Assembly: GCF_016802725.1 (NCBI RefSeq)
Contig: NC_052667.1
Span: 4,616,501-4,680,500, forward strand
Direction: 5' to 3'
DNA from: Solenopsis invicta
Lineage: Eukaryota > Arthropoda > Insecta > Hymenoptera > Formicidae
DNA length: 64,000 nt
Under the pieces are notes generated by a model that saw only the letters and a list, made by a program, of their open reading frames with translations, had not been told where the DNA came from and made no database searches. The position numbers and the translations under genes were made by a program. Below are positions 12,151 through 25,441 of this stretch, piece by piece. Positions within the stretch are counted from its first letter, which is position 1. Each line of letters opens with the position of its first letter.

Positions 12151-15100
12151 TTTCATCACATAAACATTACAACAATCAACATATCATTGCACTTGAGTAG
12201 TGAGTTAGGCAGCATTCTATATTTAAAAGATATAGACATCGCTCTCCTAACAGTGTTATGCAAGCAAGGCTAAAAAGAATAATTAAAAAATACGCATGGA
12301 TTAGTCTAAACTATAGAGCACGGCGAAATAAAAAAAAATGCCGCCTCTTTGTTTACACATGGTACATACACCGTTTTTTTGTTGGCAGAGCAATCCGCCG
12401 TTTCAAGCAAAAGCCTCGACGTAGCTCAAAAACGCAATGGGCCGCGCGTCTCGTTATTTCACAAAAATTCGCGGAAACGCAGTCGTTCGATGATTGCGCG
12501 CGAATCCAAAAGAGAAAGGGAGATTTCTCGTGGGGAATTAAAAATCCGTCATGGACATCGCGAAGCGGAAATCCCGCGAATGAAGTGAGATTTGATAAAG
12601 CGCAACGCGCGAGCGACATAATGGCGGCTCGTTGGTAAAGCGGACCAACGTGGTATGCTTTCGGCATTGCGAGTACATGTGACGACAAATTAACTTTTTG
12701 CGAAACAATGAAAGCACGCCACGCATGTTCGAACGTTGTCCTGGACGTTTGTCCTACACGTCGGGCATGCAACGATCCGCTCTTTCATTTATGCTATTGT
12801 TGGCAAAACCTCGTAAAAGGGATATATGGCAATATACATATTGAAAAAATGTAGTAAAAGAATTATGATTATAATTATGCTTCGTTACTCTTTCTCAATA
12901 AACACAATTTAATATACTGCTATAAAAAAAAACAGATTAATGCAAAAAAATGTTATCCAAGTTGGATAATTTTTCCAGCAGCATCACATATCATAATGTT
13001 GATTTCCAATTTAATTTAATTAATATTTATATTTTGTTCTTAACGTTGCGTAATGTTATAGATTAATAATTCATAAGTCACAACATAAATATATTTGACA
13101 TTAAATTCAATTTAGATCCTAATCTCAACGAAATTTATGTGTCCAATTGTGTCCGCTGAGGTCGTCAAATGTAAAAGAAAAAGCGCATAAAATATAGCGG
13201 AAGAAAAGTAAGCGACTGTAATTAATCGATGCACTAAGGCAAATGCGCGTGCAACGGGCCACCGAATAATTCACGCACTTTCGGGTCGTGTCGCTCCAGC
13301 CATATACGCGGTTTCACGATGCCGTGTGTGCGCCGATGAACACAGCCGCGTGATGATCCCGTGTAGCCACCGTGTGTCGCATAACAGGCCGCGCATGACA
13401 TACGTTACGGTTTCACGAAATGTGTAATTGCGTGCAACTTCCATCGTCTGTCGTTCGCACACGCGGTGACGTTATAACATGCACATGTGTCGTGCGCTGC
13501 GATAGAGTGAGTGCCCAAACTCGCAAAAAAAAAGTTTAATTGCCAACACATCAGTCGGACAGCTTGAAAACAGTATAATTTCCAAAAATTGAGAAAACCA
13601 TTAAAAAATATGTCCTGAAAATATAGACTTGAAAAACGCGTGCTCGTGCACGTGCAAATGCACTCAACTCGATAAAAAACGGCTGCATGCAATTATTTTT
13701 GATGGAATTAATACAAGAAACATAATATATAGGAACAGAAAAAACATTATGAAACAAAATCAGTTTTAAGTTTTCCAATTGACGTCTCGTCACTAACAAA
13801 GTAGATAAACCTGTTATACTCTAAATAAAATAATAAGATTAATTCGCAAAAAAAAAGAATTGTATGGTAAAAATATTGCAATGTCCTTCTTGCGCGCTAT
13901 AAAGTTATTAATCAAGATTACAAAGTTCCTCGAATTGTAACTTTCAAGTATCAATACATAATTTTATATACATGTATCTCTATGAAGCTTGTATTTATAG
14001 GTGTTACTTTTTATACGATATGAATAAATTCATATCGCAAAATTTCAAAAAGCTAACGCAGAAAATTTTATTTTTGCCTGTAACAAAATCCCGATTTAAT
14101 TTCAATCTAATGTACCACAATAAAGTATAATATATAAGACTTGCAATCGTAACTTGATTAATGTCGGCCGTGTTTTTAAGCGCGTAAACACGTAATAAAG
14201 AATAAGTTAGAAACATTGAATTTTTCACAATAAGTAAATTTTAAAGCACAGTAAAATGCATTTTGAAATTTACCTCGTAAATAATTTTATCGAGCGAATT
14301 ATTAAACTTAATTAATTTTTGTTTCGTGTAAACGTTGTGCATTCAATTTGTCGCGCGACCTGCTATTCGCGATTATTAATGGAACACGTTCATATTACGA
14401 ATCGAATCGTGATATCTTGCATAAGCAGAGAGTGAACGACTGGTCATGACTGATACTATGTTCACGGGGACGACAGCAATATGATTATGGATATCAACGA
14501 GCAGTTCGACCACATTATGCGTCAGATAGATAGGAATGGAACCAATCAATAAATTTTGGTACTTGAGATCGTTTATAGCAGAAATTTGCAGCTTTGAAAA
14601 CGTAGCAAAATTTATTCCATACAAATAGATTTATTTATGCAGCAATAAATAAGTATATTTCATTTATGTGTAAATAAGCAACAAATATCCATATGTGCCT
14701 GATAGTATTAATTCTACCGTATTTATTGAATAGATATTCTCTCCTCATAATTTAATACATACGTAAATAATTTTAAGTTGATATTTAATTACCGTACAAA
14801 ATTTATTTAGTTGGTCAATCAAAATTGATTTGTTAACATAACGGAAAGTTTGCTAATAACGGTGTACAGATTAAATTAATATTGAAAATATATAAATTAA
14901 TCCATTACTATATGTGTATGAGAAATATAATGTTCCATATACACTGCACGTGAATAGATAATGTTACTGAGAGTCTCATTAATATATTAACAGTACTCTA
15001 GCATCATTCTATTGTAATAACAAAATTATTATCGACATTTAAATATATTTGTTAGTCTTCGTACTATTATTCCATTTATTGTATTGTATCAACATTTCTG

Positions 15101-15420
15101 CAGCTATCGGTGTCACGACTAATAAAGATGCATAATAATGACTCATAAAATATATTCCATATTTATTTATTAAACATTTTCGGTACACGAAAATTGGATA
15201 TAAAATTTTAGATATAAAATATAGTTTGATTTTATAATCATCATAAAAAACAGCAAATGTTGATTTTATCGGCGTTTTTTAACTCGATGAGGAAATTTGG
15301 GAATGCATTTAAACCGTTATTGCTCTTTCCAATAATTATAAATGTTGGTGCAAAACAAAAGAGTCGAATAAAAAAATAAAAAAATGAAACAAACTCAACG
15401 GTATTACTAAATTCGTCTTT
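12150..15420. other. Non-coding stretch with GC-rich islands
   Basis: GC-rich islands lie at about 12300-12780 and 13190-13520. The first holds overlapping open frames of 126 codons (plus, 12258-12638) and 139 codons (minus, 12353-12772). Their translations look compositional, rich in Arg, Ala and Ser, with no motif I recognise, and neither has a convincing intron context. The remainder is AT-rich with no feature I can name. Confidence 0.5.
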
Positions 15421-17670
15421 CCTGTCTGAAAAAGTGCATTGCATCGATATTCAAGATCTCAAAGTTTATTGTTGCCGTTTTTCCAATGTTCTGATTGATT
15501 CTCATTCAGCGTTTACTTCGTGAACGGCTGTCATCGCGGAGATCACCTATTTTAATTATGTGTATTGAAGAGTTAATAATGTAATATTCAATTTTTAATT
15601 TGTATGAAATTATGTAATATTAGAAGCTTTGTAGCGCGCGCCTTTTGTCTAATAAAAATAAGAATTATATATAAAAAATAAAAAGTTTCAGTATTAAAAA
15701 AGCATTTTATGTCGCTACAAGCATTTTCTCCGTGGCACATGTAAGAGACACTGCTGATTACTCGATTCGCGAAATAACGACTTACAATTAGAAATTCGAA
15801 CGCGTTGGATACGGGATCGATAGTGAGGTCGTTGCGAATGAGTTCTGCCTCCCGAATCACGTTTAACACACGTCTAACGTCGACTAAGCTTTCTTAACCA
15901 TGATTCGTACGACACTTGTATCTTACAAGCCATAGCCGCAGGCAGCAAGTCACTTAAAGGAGACGCACTTTCTGGGGTGCTTTTGTCAACCCGCGACATG
16001 CTCACAAATCGTGGTTAATCCAGCTGATCGACCGGTTAGACGCTAAGTCCAAGAGACATGGTCTCATTGAACCGATAACGTGACGAGAAGTCAGAGTGCA
16101 CATTGCAACATTCTCCGATACCGAATCGTACCCCTTAATAATACATGTGCCCAATCGAACGCGAAAATTATTTTCTGGTTAAATCACAATGTCTAGTACA
16201 TTTATCACAAAAACTTGAAATAGAAATAAAAATTATACAGGAAGATAAAAAAAATTTCTGCGTTAAAAAATCAATTTTGTAGCGCTGCAAGCATCTTCTC
16301 GGGAAACCTGCAAGAGACATTGCTTATCACGCGATTAATAAAATAACGAATTAGCAATTCGGACGCGATGGATACGGGATCGATAGTAAGCTCGTTGCGA
16401 ATGAGTTCTGCCTTTTGCGTCACTTTTAACGCACGTCTAACGTCGACTAAGCTTTCTTAACCATGATTCGCACGACACTTGTATCTTACAAGCCATAGTC
16501 GCCGGCAGCAAGTCACTTAAAGGAGACGCACTTTCTGGGGTGCTTTTGTCAACCCGCGACATGCTCACAAATCTTGGTTAATCTAGCTGATCGGCCGGTT
16601 AGACGCTTAGTCCAATGAGACGTGGTCTCATTGAACCGATAACGTGACGAGAAGTCAAAGTGCACATTGCAACAATCTCCAATACCGAATCGTACCCCGT
16701 AATAATTGCATATAAGCCCAGTCAAACGCAAAAATTAATTTTTGAATGAATCACAATGTCTAATGCACTTACCACGCTGAGGGAAAAAATTCCTAAATTT
16801 TAATAAATACTTATTAAAGTTTACTAATTTTTACCTCAGTACACGAAAAGCTGAAAAACAAAAAATTGAATTATGCATAAAAAATTTAATAATTTTTACT
16901 TTTAACTAATTATTTTATATTTTTACAAGCACGTATTTCATGGCACGTGCAAAAGACATTGCTTAATACACGATTTGCAAAAGAACAATTTACTAATTCG
17001 AACGCGTTGGATACGGGATCGATAGAGAGCTCGTTGCGAATGAGTTCTGCCTCCTGAATCACGTTTAACACACGTCTAACGTCGACTAAGCTTTTTTAAC
17101 CACGATTCGCACGACACTTGTATCTTACAAGCCATAGTCGCCGGCAGCAAGTCACTTAAAGGAGACGCACTTTCTGGGGTGCTTTTGTCAACCCGCGACA
17201 TGCTCACAAATCGTGGTTAATCCAGCTGATCGGCCGGTTAGACGCTAAGTTCAATGAAACATGATCTCATTGAACCGATAACGTGACGAGAAGTCAGAGT
17301 GCACATTGCAACGATCTCCGATATCGAATCGTACCCCGTAATTGTTCATTCAAACGCAAAAATTATTTTCCATAAATAACAATGTCTTTTACACTTATCA
17401 CAAAAAGTTGAAACTCTATCTGAAAAAGTGCCTTGCATTAATACTCGAAATTCAAAATCTCGAAATTCATTGTTGTCGCTTTTCCAATGTGCTGATTGGT
17501 TCTCATTCAGCGCTTACTTCGTAAATGACAGCCGTTCGCGGAGATCGCATATTTTGACTATTTATATTGAGGAGTTAATAATGTAATAATCAATTGGTAA
17601 TTTGTATGAAATTATGTAACATGGGAAGCTTTGCAGCGCGCGCCTGTTTTGTCTAGTTTTTAATAAAATG
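15421..17670. repeat. A-B-B-B-A repeat array
   Basis: Unit A occurs at about 15421-15650 and again at about 17406-17665. It includes TTCCAATG, GATTCTCATTCAGCG-like sequence and AGCGCGCGCC. Unit B occurs three times between them, at about 15650-16225, 16226-16790 and 16860-17405. A core of about 180 bases is almost identical in all three B units: about 15869-16047, 16431-16610 and 17070-17250. It contains the small inverted repeats CTTGTATCTTACAAG and GCACTTTCTGGGGTGC. The flanks of the core are more diverged. I recognise no protein or known RNA. A satellite, enhancer array or structured RNA are all possible. Confidence 0.8.
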
Positions 17671-20326
17671 TTGACTTAATTCTACCTTAGTCAGTACAAA
17701 TTGAGTTGATATTTTCTACAACTATTAAATTTTCTTCCAGAGTAATCATGTAAAAAATCAATCCAATTTCTCCAAATTAAAATACACAGCAAACAGCATT
17801 CCATAAAAAGAGAACTTGATAAAAACCTGAGTACTTAAATTAAAAAATAACCAACTCTTTTCTATTTTTTAATTTCCCAGTATTCGAATTTTAATCAATT
17901 TCGTATACAATGAAAATATCAACATATTTCCATGTATTTTAAATAAATAACAAAATAGAGCGACAAAATAGATCAAATATATTTGAACACTATTAAAAAA
18001 TTTGTTTCTAAGCTAAATTAAGAAGTTAAAATTGTTTTATGCGTTTTGTTTGCAAAAATCAACGGAATACACTTATGTCAATAATAAATTGCACAACATT
18101 GCTTGCGCACACACAAACGCAGTTCATATGGAAAATTCGACAATCCACTCGGCATTTTTTTCCGCACGAGTTAAGATCCAATTAAGGCAAGATTGCCTGC
18201 AAAGTTAAAAGTAACTGATGAAAAACTGCGTCATGCAGTTTCCGTTCAGTAATTTAAACTAAATTTTGTTGAAGAAATTGTTAATCACGCGGAATTTTTA
18301 TGAAAATGTTTTAGAAAAGCAGTAAAAATACGCTAAATAATAAATCTGTAATTGCAGTAAATATAAAAGACCAGGTACAAAGAACATTCCAAGTCTCATT
18401 TATCATCTTTCAAAATACGTTACATTATTTGTAACAAATATATCAATTCAATATCTAATAGAATAATTTTTAAAAATCCTTATGTACCAAGCGTTATTTT
18501 ATACAAAAATTATCATTTTATAAATAATGATAATCTTTGTATAAAATCTTACTTAAAGTGTTTGTCGCAAAAATTTTTTTAATTTAAACAATATCCTTAG
18601 CTCCAAATAACCTTATTACAAATGAATCAATAAATTAGTACGCCAGACAATGCAATAATGGCTACATGTTATATATGCAGCAATTTAACACGAGTTCTAA
18701 TATTGTATTGTATATACATATATATAAGTATATAATTTCACTTTAAATATTAATTTTCTTTCCCTCTCGCTCCAATATCACAAATTCGTCGATACATCCA
18801 ACACAATAATCAGGTTACAAAACGCTCGTATCGCGTGCCAGAAATCACATTTTTATTTATTGTCGCGTCAGCAGAATGCCGCGGCTCAGCTCGTAAGCTC
18901 GTTACGATGCGGAAGCTCACGTTGCGAGGAGAAGCTTCGACAAATTTCCACGGGCACGTGCTTGCGACGCGACGCAAAGCTTAACATATAGGTGGGTGAC
19001 GAATAGGTGAACTCGCGCGATTGATGCGTGCAACAAACAACGCTACTGTGTTATAATCAGCGTTAGACTGCACTGGAATTGCGTCTACATTTATCATTTC
19101 GCGTACCAATTGTGTCGCGGTAATTATCTGCGACGCAATTAAGAACTAATGCCTAAGAATATTTGATAATTTAGATGAGGTATAAAAGTGTCTTTGTTTC
19201 CGTAATTCTCTTTTTAAATTCTCTTAAAACACAGATAATTTTTTTAAATTCTTGTTCTTAATTAGATATCTTTCATTATTATAATAAGAAATGTTTTTAT
19301 ACATAAACGTAATATTATAAATAAGAAATTATTGCAATAGAGAAAAATCTCTCCTGGCTTTTTATATTAAATTTAAAAAATTATATAATTTATATATTTT
19401 TAACTACACATTGGTTCTAATAACCTTATGATATTTGTCCAAAAGAACTAATAAAAGAAAAAAAAAATTCAAAATGATCAATAATCCATTATCTAAATCT
19501 AACAGAAATTTTGCAAAAAATAGATTTAATTCCGCGCGCGAATGGATTAATTGATTTAAAAATTTACTCTTTTAAAAGCCTCTGTAAGTTCTTTTGATTT
19601 TTTTTAAAACAATGTCCAATAAAAATTCTATGTTGCGACTGGTATTTAATTAGAAAGTCAAAGAGAGAAAAAACGAAAAGGAGAAGACAGGAAGGATCAC
19701 TCACACAAAGTGAGATTTGCAAGTGACCAAATTGCTCCGGGCATAAACAGAGCTATTGTTACCCTGCAATGAGAGAATTCAAGATGAGAGACACGCGTAG
19801 AAGCTAATTAAGTCAGCCCGAAACCGCCGTCGCGGATGCTTTATTAAACTGACGCCAGATGCTCGACCATAAATTCTCTACACGGTCACGTTCCAATTTC
19901 CGAATTGATCTGCCACGCGCGTAGAACAATGGCGATGGACAGGAAATGCAACTAGTGCGAGGAGCTTCTGTTTTGAGCTCCGTCCCTTACCCCGCGGAAA
20001 TAACAACGCTATTCTGCAAGACTCTACTGACATCGACTCTTGGTCTTTCCGCCTCTTGGATTCTCGAGATATGTAAATAATGTGTATCTTTGTATCGCAA
20101 CGAAAATTGACATGAGAAATAATATATGAAAGCTACTTTATCTTGTTACTTGCGTTGTAAATAACGAGATAAAATTACTTCTAATTATTTTTTTAATAAC
20201 GATTTAGAATTTTCTTTAGAATGTATGCTAATCGCTATATAAAGTAATTCGTAACCTCACTATTTAATTTGTAAAACTGTATTACGAAAGATCCATAATA
20301 GTGACCCCACAATGATAGAAATTATA
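17670..20326. other. Non-coding stretch
   Basis: AT-rich DNA with GC-rich islands at about 18780-19160 and 19670-20080. A long hairpin at 18496-18547 is listed separately. No open frame of interest is present on either strand. Confidence 0.5.
18496..18547. other. AT-rich hairpin
   Basis: ATTTTATACAAAAATTATCA pairs with the downstream TGATAATCTTTGTATAAAAT across a loop of about 10 bases, giving roughly 21 paired positions. It may be a small MITE remnant or an RNA hairpin; it is AT-rich, which weakens a microRNA reading. Confidence 0.4.
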
Positions 20327-20785
20327 TATATTCAGGATTGAGTAAGTTTATATATTTTTTTAACTAAATTAAGTTAAAGTTAGTAGCTTACAAAATTAAT
20401 TTATTTTAAGTTGTATAAAAACTAATTCAAAGTTACGTTAAGATTAAATCAACTTAAATTAAATTAAATAAAAATTAATTTTAAAAAGGAATAGAAATTC
20501 ATAAATTTTAAAATTAAATTATAATCAAGATAATTATAATATAGATCAAATAAATTTGGTATTTTATTTATAAAATAAGATTATATAAAGTAACAAAGAA
20601 AAACTTTTTTACATAAGAATGTATTTTTCAAATTCTTTCCTTTCACACAGATAAATTTTTAATTCGGAAAAAAAATTAATAAAGTTTAATGATAACTGAT
20701 TTAAGTTAAAAATTATTAACTGTTCAACTTTAATATTTAATCTAACTTCTCTCTTTTTTTAACTCGTTACCCAATCCTGCATATA
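20327..20785. mobile_element. Possible MITE with AGGATTGRGTAA ends
   Basis: ATATATTCAGGATTGAGTAA at about 20325-20344 is matched in inverse by the sequence around 20760-20785 (TTACCCAATCCTGCATATAT). The interior is built of TTAAGTTAA-type repeats in both orientations. The ends are imperfect and no target duplication is clear, so confidence is modest. Confidence 0.4.
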
Positions 20786-20789
20786 TCAT

Positions 20790-23340
20790 ATCATGTTAGT
20801 TACAGATACAAATGCGAATAGATGAACAATCAGTCGCATGAATTTACAGCAAACTCACCGACCGATGCGTCTCGTCGTCGTTTTATCGTCGCCGTTCCAA
20901 CGCAGAATTCCAGACACTCCATCTCTGGTCAAAAAAGAAAATTTATAAGATGTTTACTTAAATATTGAGTAGATGTTCAATTAAAGTTTTAAAACATTTA
21001 TTTTGAAGTGTTTAAAAGATAGAAATTTAAACATGAAATTGTTTATGAAGTGTTCACAATTGTTTGATAGACGTTCGAGAAGTATTGTATGTTTTCAGAA
21101 TGCTGCAAATGTTTAAAGGTTAGAAAATACCCTTTGAATATTTGTAACATTCTGAATACACAGAACACTTTTAATAAAACACTTTCCCCGAACATTTGTA
21201 ACGTGTATCAGACGTCGTGAACGTCTCATAAACAATTCCATGTTTAAATACCTCATAAAATAAATGTTTAGCGAACGTACCATTTTCGTCAGAAATCCGC
21301 AGATGCAGGCCGCTCGAGAAAGCGCGGTGATTGCGAATCCCAATTATCGTGATTGTCCTCTCATTCTGCTTCACACGGCACTTCACACGGCACTCCCGAA
21401 TTACTTATTACGAGCACTTCAAACACGCAAATGACGCGACAATGCACGCGATGCATTCCGATGCGCAATGTATACGACGAAGGTGACGCGGATGACTGAC
21501 GCGCCGACAACTTCACACCGGTAACTTCACGCCGCCAACTTCGTGCCACGCCGCACCGTTACGCGAAATATCGATGCGAAAACCCGTTTGTCGACTCGAA
21601 TACCGAGTGCCACTGTCAAATGTGCACTCAATTGTTTCGAGAAACGATTCGCCCGATACCGCCGATACGCGATCGCAATGCGCTTACGAAACGGGTCGTG
21701 ATACGATGCATCTAGATGAACAGGTTAATGCAAGCCGAACGTACTAACGCAATGGCACGTTGCTTGTCGAGCAACAGACAATTTATCTCGATCGCGAAGA
21801 TTTTGTCGCGCGGATTGCTGAACTTACCCCGATTGTCTCTCTCGCTCGCGCGTGAAACTTGATCACGCGACTTTTGACTCGCGGAGATGCATATTTCGGG
21901 AATGCGTGGCGCGCGGAAAATGCGGGGAACACGAGAGACAGACGCTAGTAGTGAGCAGCTACTGCATTAGTCAAAATCGCAATGTGGCGGCGCTGCTGTG
22001 ACCAATCGCGTCACAACGTCATTACCAACGCGTAATTTCGAATCTAATGCGACAATGCGAAAAACACTTCCCTTTGATGAACAATAGCGCTCGCGGAATT
22101 GCAATGCTCGTTACATACGCGAGAAAATTCAACGTGTATCGCAAGCTCGACGAACGCGTCGCGGCCGGTAACTCCACGTCGCTATGCCTCGAGAATCTTC
22201 GACGTGAAAATACTGCTCGTCAATCCGAATACCGTCGAGCATCACGGTTACATTGCTATCACGTATCTCGGTTGCTCCGAGAAACAGCCCGCACGATCTT
22301 TCCGAGGCTCGCACACGCGCGACATGTATCATCGAAAACCTCTAGATCATTGCACGAGCCGGCAAACCAAATCGACATGCGGCGAAATGCGACACGAATC
22401 CACGAACGGACACGGAAAATTTCCCCTCACATACGACACGCGACGATAATCGCCTATTACTCAATTCACTTCCAATCCCTCTCGATATACACTCACGTGT
22501 AACAGCTAGACATTTTCGGAGCGGACTGACCGGACGCGCGAGGTAAACACTAGCGACAGAGGTGAAGAGCGCCGCGCCGCGGCCGGCAACTTCACACCGC
22601 TATGCCTCGAGAACTATCGACATGAAAATACTGCTCGTCAATCCGAACACCGTCAATCGAGCATTACGGCTACGTTGCTATTACGTACTTTAGTTACTCC
22701 GAGAAATAGTCCGCACATTTCCGATGCACGATGCGTGCGCGTGTGTGTGTATGTGTGTGTGTATTGACAAGTCTCGCTAGATCATTCCACGAGCCGGCAA
22801 ACCGAATCGACATGCGGCGAATCACGAACGGGCACGAAAAATTTCCCGTCACACACGACACGCGTCGGTAATCGCTCACTCAATTCACTTCTAATCGCTC
22901 TCGATATGCACTCACGTGTAACAGTCATTTTCGAAGCGGGGTGACCGGACGCGAGAGGTAAACACGAGCGAGAGAGACGAAGAAGCGCCGTGTCGTTGGC
23001 GCCGTGCGCCGCGCCGGCCGGTGACGTAGTGGGAGGAGTGGGGGCACGCGACGGCAGGCAGCGCGAGCGCGACGTCGCGCCTGCGCGGCTGTGACGTAGC
23101 ACCACTGAACTACGCACTCTACGCAGCGCCGTGACGACGCAGTGACATTGTGCGGTGACGCGACGAGGCGTACGGCGTATTACGCGACCGCCTTTACATC
23201 TAGCGCGACCTTTAGCCGCGGGGCGTCGCCTGTGGTACTAAGAGGCTCACAACGAATATCATCATCGAGTACCGCGACTACGGGGAGGGGGAGGGGGGGT
23301 CTGGAAATTGGACGAAATATTTCCGATATCGATTCAAGCT
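20790..23340. promoter_or_regulatory. CpG-rich island
   Basis: From about 20800, and strongly from 21280 to 23340, the DNA is GC- and CpG-rich compared with its AT-rich surroundings. Open frames up to 151 codons (22047-22502) appear in several frames on both strands, as expected where stop codons are depleted; their translations show no motif. TGACGTAG occurs at about 23021 and 23092 (CRE-like). The 418-bp tandem duplication listed separately lies inside. The region probably has regulatory or promoter function for a neighbouring gene, by inference only. Confidence 0.45.
22161..22996. repeat. Tandem duplication, two ~418-bp units
   Basis: Unit 1 (about 22161-22578) and unit 2 (about 22579-22996) share GCTATGCCTCGAGAA, AAAATACTGCTCGTCAATCC, ACGAGCCGGCAAACC, TCACGTGTAACAG and GAGGTAAACAC in the same order. 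Unit 2 carries a (TG)n tract at about 22738-22764 that unit 1 lacks. Both units have small indels, so the duplication is not very recent, and the open frames are not kept in step between them, which argues against coding. Confidence 0.85.
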
Positions 23341-23451
23341 ATTAATATTTTTTAATAAGAAAAACTGGTATTGACCCTGGAATGGTAATGCACGTAAATT
23401 TTACGTACAATGTCCACATGTACTTTATTCCTTCCACCCAGTATAGCAACA

Positions 23452-24539
23452 CCCAGTATAGCAAGCGCCGTTGCTGAACGCTAGGCTATGTCCAGAGATG
23501 CAAATGATGTTGATACGTAAATTTTATGTTAGAATATTGTTAGATTCACTCATGCAACACAGCTCGAGCCGAACTACATTGAGAAGAAGTACTTAAAAAT
23601 TGATTTGTGGGATGTAAATTTATTTCATCGAAGAAAATCTAAGTACGGCGAAGTAAAATTTTATTTCTAATAAATAAACCAACTAATAAAAAAAATGCAT
23701 TTATTTTATAGGAACGATGTATTTCAGAGAAATATTTCATCATTACAACCAAATTTATTTATAATTAATAAAAAATATATAATAATAAAAATAGATAATA
23801 TAATTACTAATAAAGTTTATTTTATTAAAATAAATCTTTATAAAAATATAACGAAATAAAATTTTATTTCCAATAAGTAAATTAATTAATAAGAAAAATG
23901 AAAAACGTATTTTATAGAAATATTTCATTATTATTAACATTATTAACGCTATTAACATTAATCACTTAAATTGAACAATGATATAGAATATTATAGAAAG
24001 AGCAATAAAAGAGCGATTGAAAACATAATTACTTTTATTCACAACATTATAACTTCCGATTGGTCTGCATTGAGCTTGCCACGTTTCGATTTATTTAAAC
24101 AAATCAATTTGACTCAAGCAAATCGAATGCATTTTTACATTTCCTCAAGTCGTTTGTTCAAGCCAAAATAACTGCTATTTGACCATTTACATGCTCTGAT
24201 AGATTTGATAAGCACGTTTGCTCATGCATACTTGACAAGTTTATTTGAACAAGTATGGTAGGTCTAAAATATCGTTCACATTGCCAAGGCATTAAATGCT
24301 AATCACGTTTCTCTCAAATGCTACTGTACGTAAATTTTTACTCGAGTATAAATTCAAATTTAACCATAGAATGATATACAGTATTGTTATAATAATGCTG
24401 TATAAAATTTTTATTTAATTCAATGAAAGAAGTTTTTATCTCATAAGTAAATTTTTAAGTATCTTCTCAATTTACGTATCAATATCATTTGCATAATTGG
24501 CTACAGCTTAGATTTCAAAAACAGCGCTTATTACACTGG
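23452..24539. mobile_element. Possible DNA transposon relic with ~200-bp inverted arms
   Basis: The left arm (about 23452-23680) and right arm (about 24370-24539) match in inverse orientation. The outer ends are CCCAGTATAGCAAGCGCC and the inverse of CCAGTGTAATAAGCGC. Inner shared landmarks are GCAAATGATRTTGATACGTAAATT and ACTTAAAAATT. The arms are diverged with indels. The left end shows a short direct duplication of CACCCAGTATAGCAA. No transposase frame is present between the arms. Confidence 0.55.
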
Positions 24540-24729
24540 ATAAAAGAAACAGAGTGTATAGGGATATTTACATAAAATTTCTGTTCATTCTAGAATTAAT
24601 ACAGTTTTTGTTAAAACTAAAAAATTTTGGTAGCTTAAGATAACGTTTAACGGACAACAATATAAGTAAAATTAGGATCACTAATGTGCATACGCAATTA
24701 AGCGAAATGAATATTTAATAAGATCTTTT

Positions 24730-25340
24730 TTACATTAGAACAGTTTGGACGATAGTACGTCACGATCCCACGACCAATCACGGCGCCCGATTTGTCCTTA
24801 TCGGTCCGCCAATCACGTTGCGCGTTTCTCACTTGCGATTGTCGCAATGGCCGTGATGGCATCGTTCTTCCCGCGCGCCGGTTTCTCTTTCGTTCTCGCG
24901 ATGCGAACGAGCGTCCGGAGTGTTGCCGAATTGCGAAATCTCATAGCCGCCGCCACGATAAATCGACATGGACGATCCACGCCGTTTATCCGCATCTGTC
25001 GATACATCCAACGATCGGCGGCACTTGTCTCGTGTCTCCGCTCCGCCGACTCGCCTCCGGTTCCGCCATAACTATCTGACCTATAATCTTTCGCATTTTC
25101 GTGGAACCGTAAACAACGCGTTGAACACTGACCGCTGTGGATCGTCCACGGATCTGTGGACGGCTCGGACGACTGTTTAGCATCGAAAATGTGCTATTCG
25201 CGCGCGACAAAGACACCGATCCATCGTCTCCGAGTCTCGTTCGCGAAGTTTCGACGTTCATCTCGCGGTGCATCGCGGTGTATATACTTGTCGATCGGGT
25301 AGTGCCGAGAAAAGTTGACGGACGATGTTTACATTAATTG
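24730..25340 (+). promoter_or_regulatory. CpG-rich promoter with two CCAAT boxes
   Basis: Two copies of CCAATCACG lie at about 24774 and 24809, 35 bases apart, at the head of a GC-rich block. Downstream at about 25380-25441 is a likely untranslated exon that ends in a strong donor. The overlapping open frames on both strands look compositional. I infer the promoter of the plus-strand gene whose start exon is at 27572. Confidence 0.45.
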
Positions 25341-25341
25341 T

Positions 25342-25441
25342 CGTTGCTCATGTTTACGCGTGTTCTGTGTTTCGTGTGTAACTACAAACGGCGACAAGCA
25401 GACGAGGCGGTGCGGGCGGCGACGATGGTACATCGGCATTG
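25342..25441 (+). other. Probable 5' untranslated first exon (3' part)
   Basis: The sequence ends ATCGGCATTG and is followed by the donor GTGAGTAA at 25442. When it is joined to the exon at 27572, the frame of the downstream start codon has an in-frame TAA upstream in this exon, so the segment is untranslated. It holds an ATG at 25425 that, after splicing, would encode a seven-codon upstream ORF ending in TAA three codons into... the next exon's first bases. The 5' boundary is not defined by sequence; the start given is arbitrary. Confidence 0.4.

Noticed and set aside
12258..12772. Open frames of 126 codons (plus) and 139 codons (minus) as genes
   Set aside because: They overlap on opposite strands in a GC-rich island, have Arg/Ser/Ala-rich compositional translations and show no motif or splice context.
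22047..22502. 151-codon plus-strand open frame as a gene
   Set aside because: The tandem copy 418 bases downstream does not keep the frame, and two other frames are also open here.
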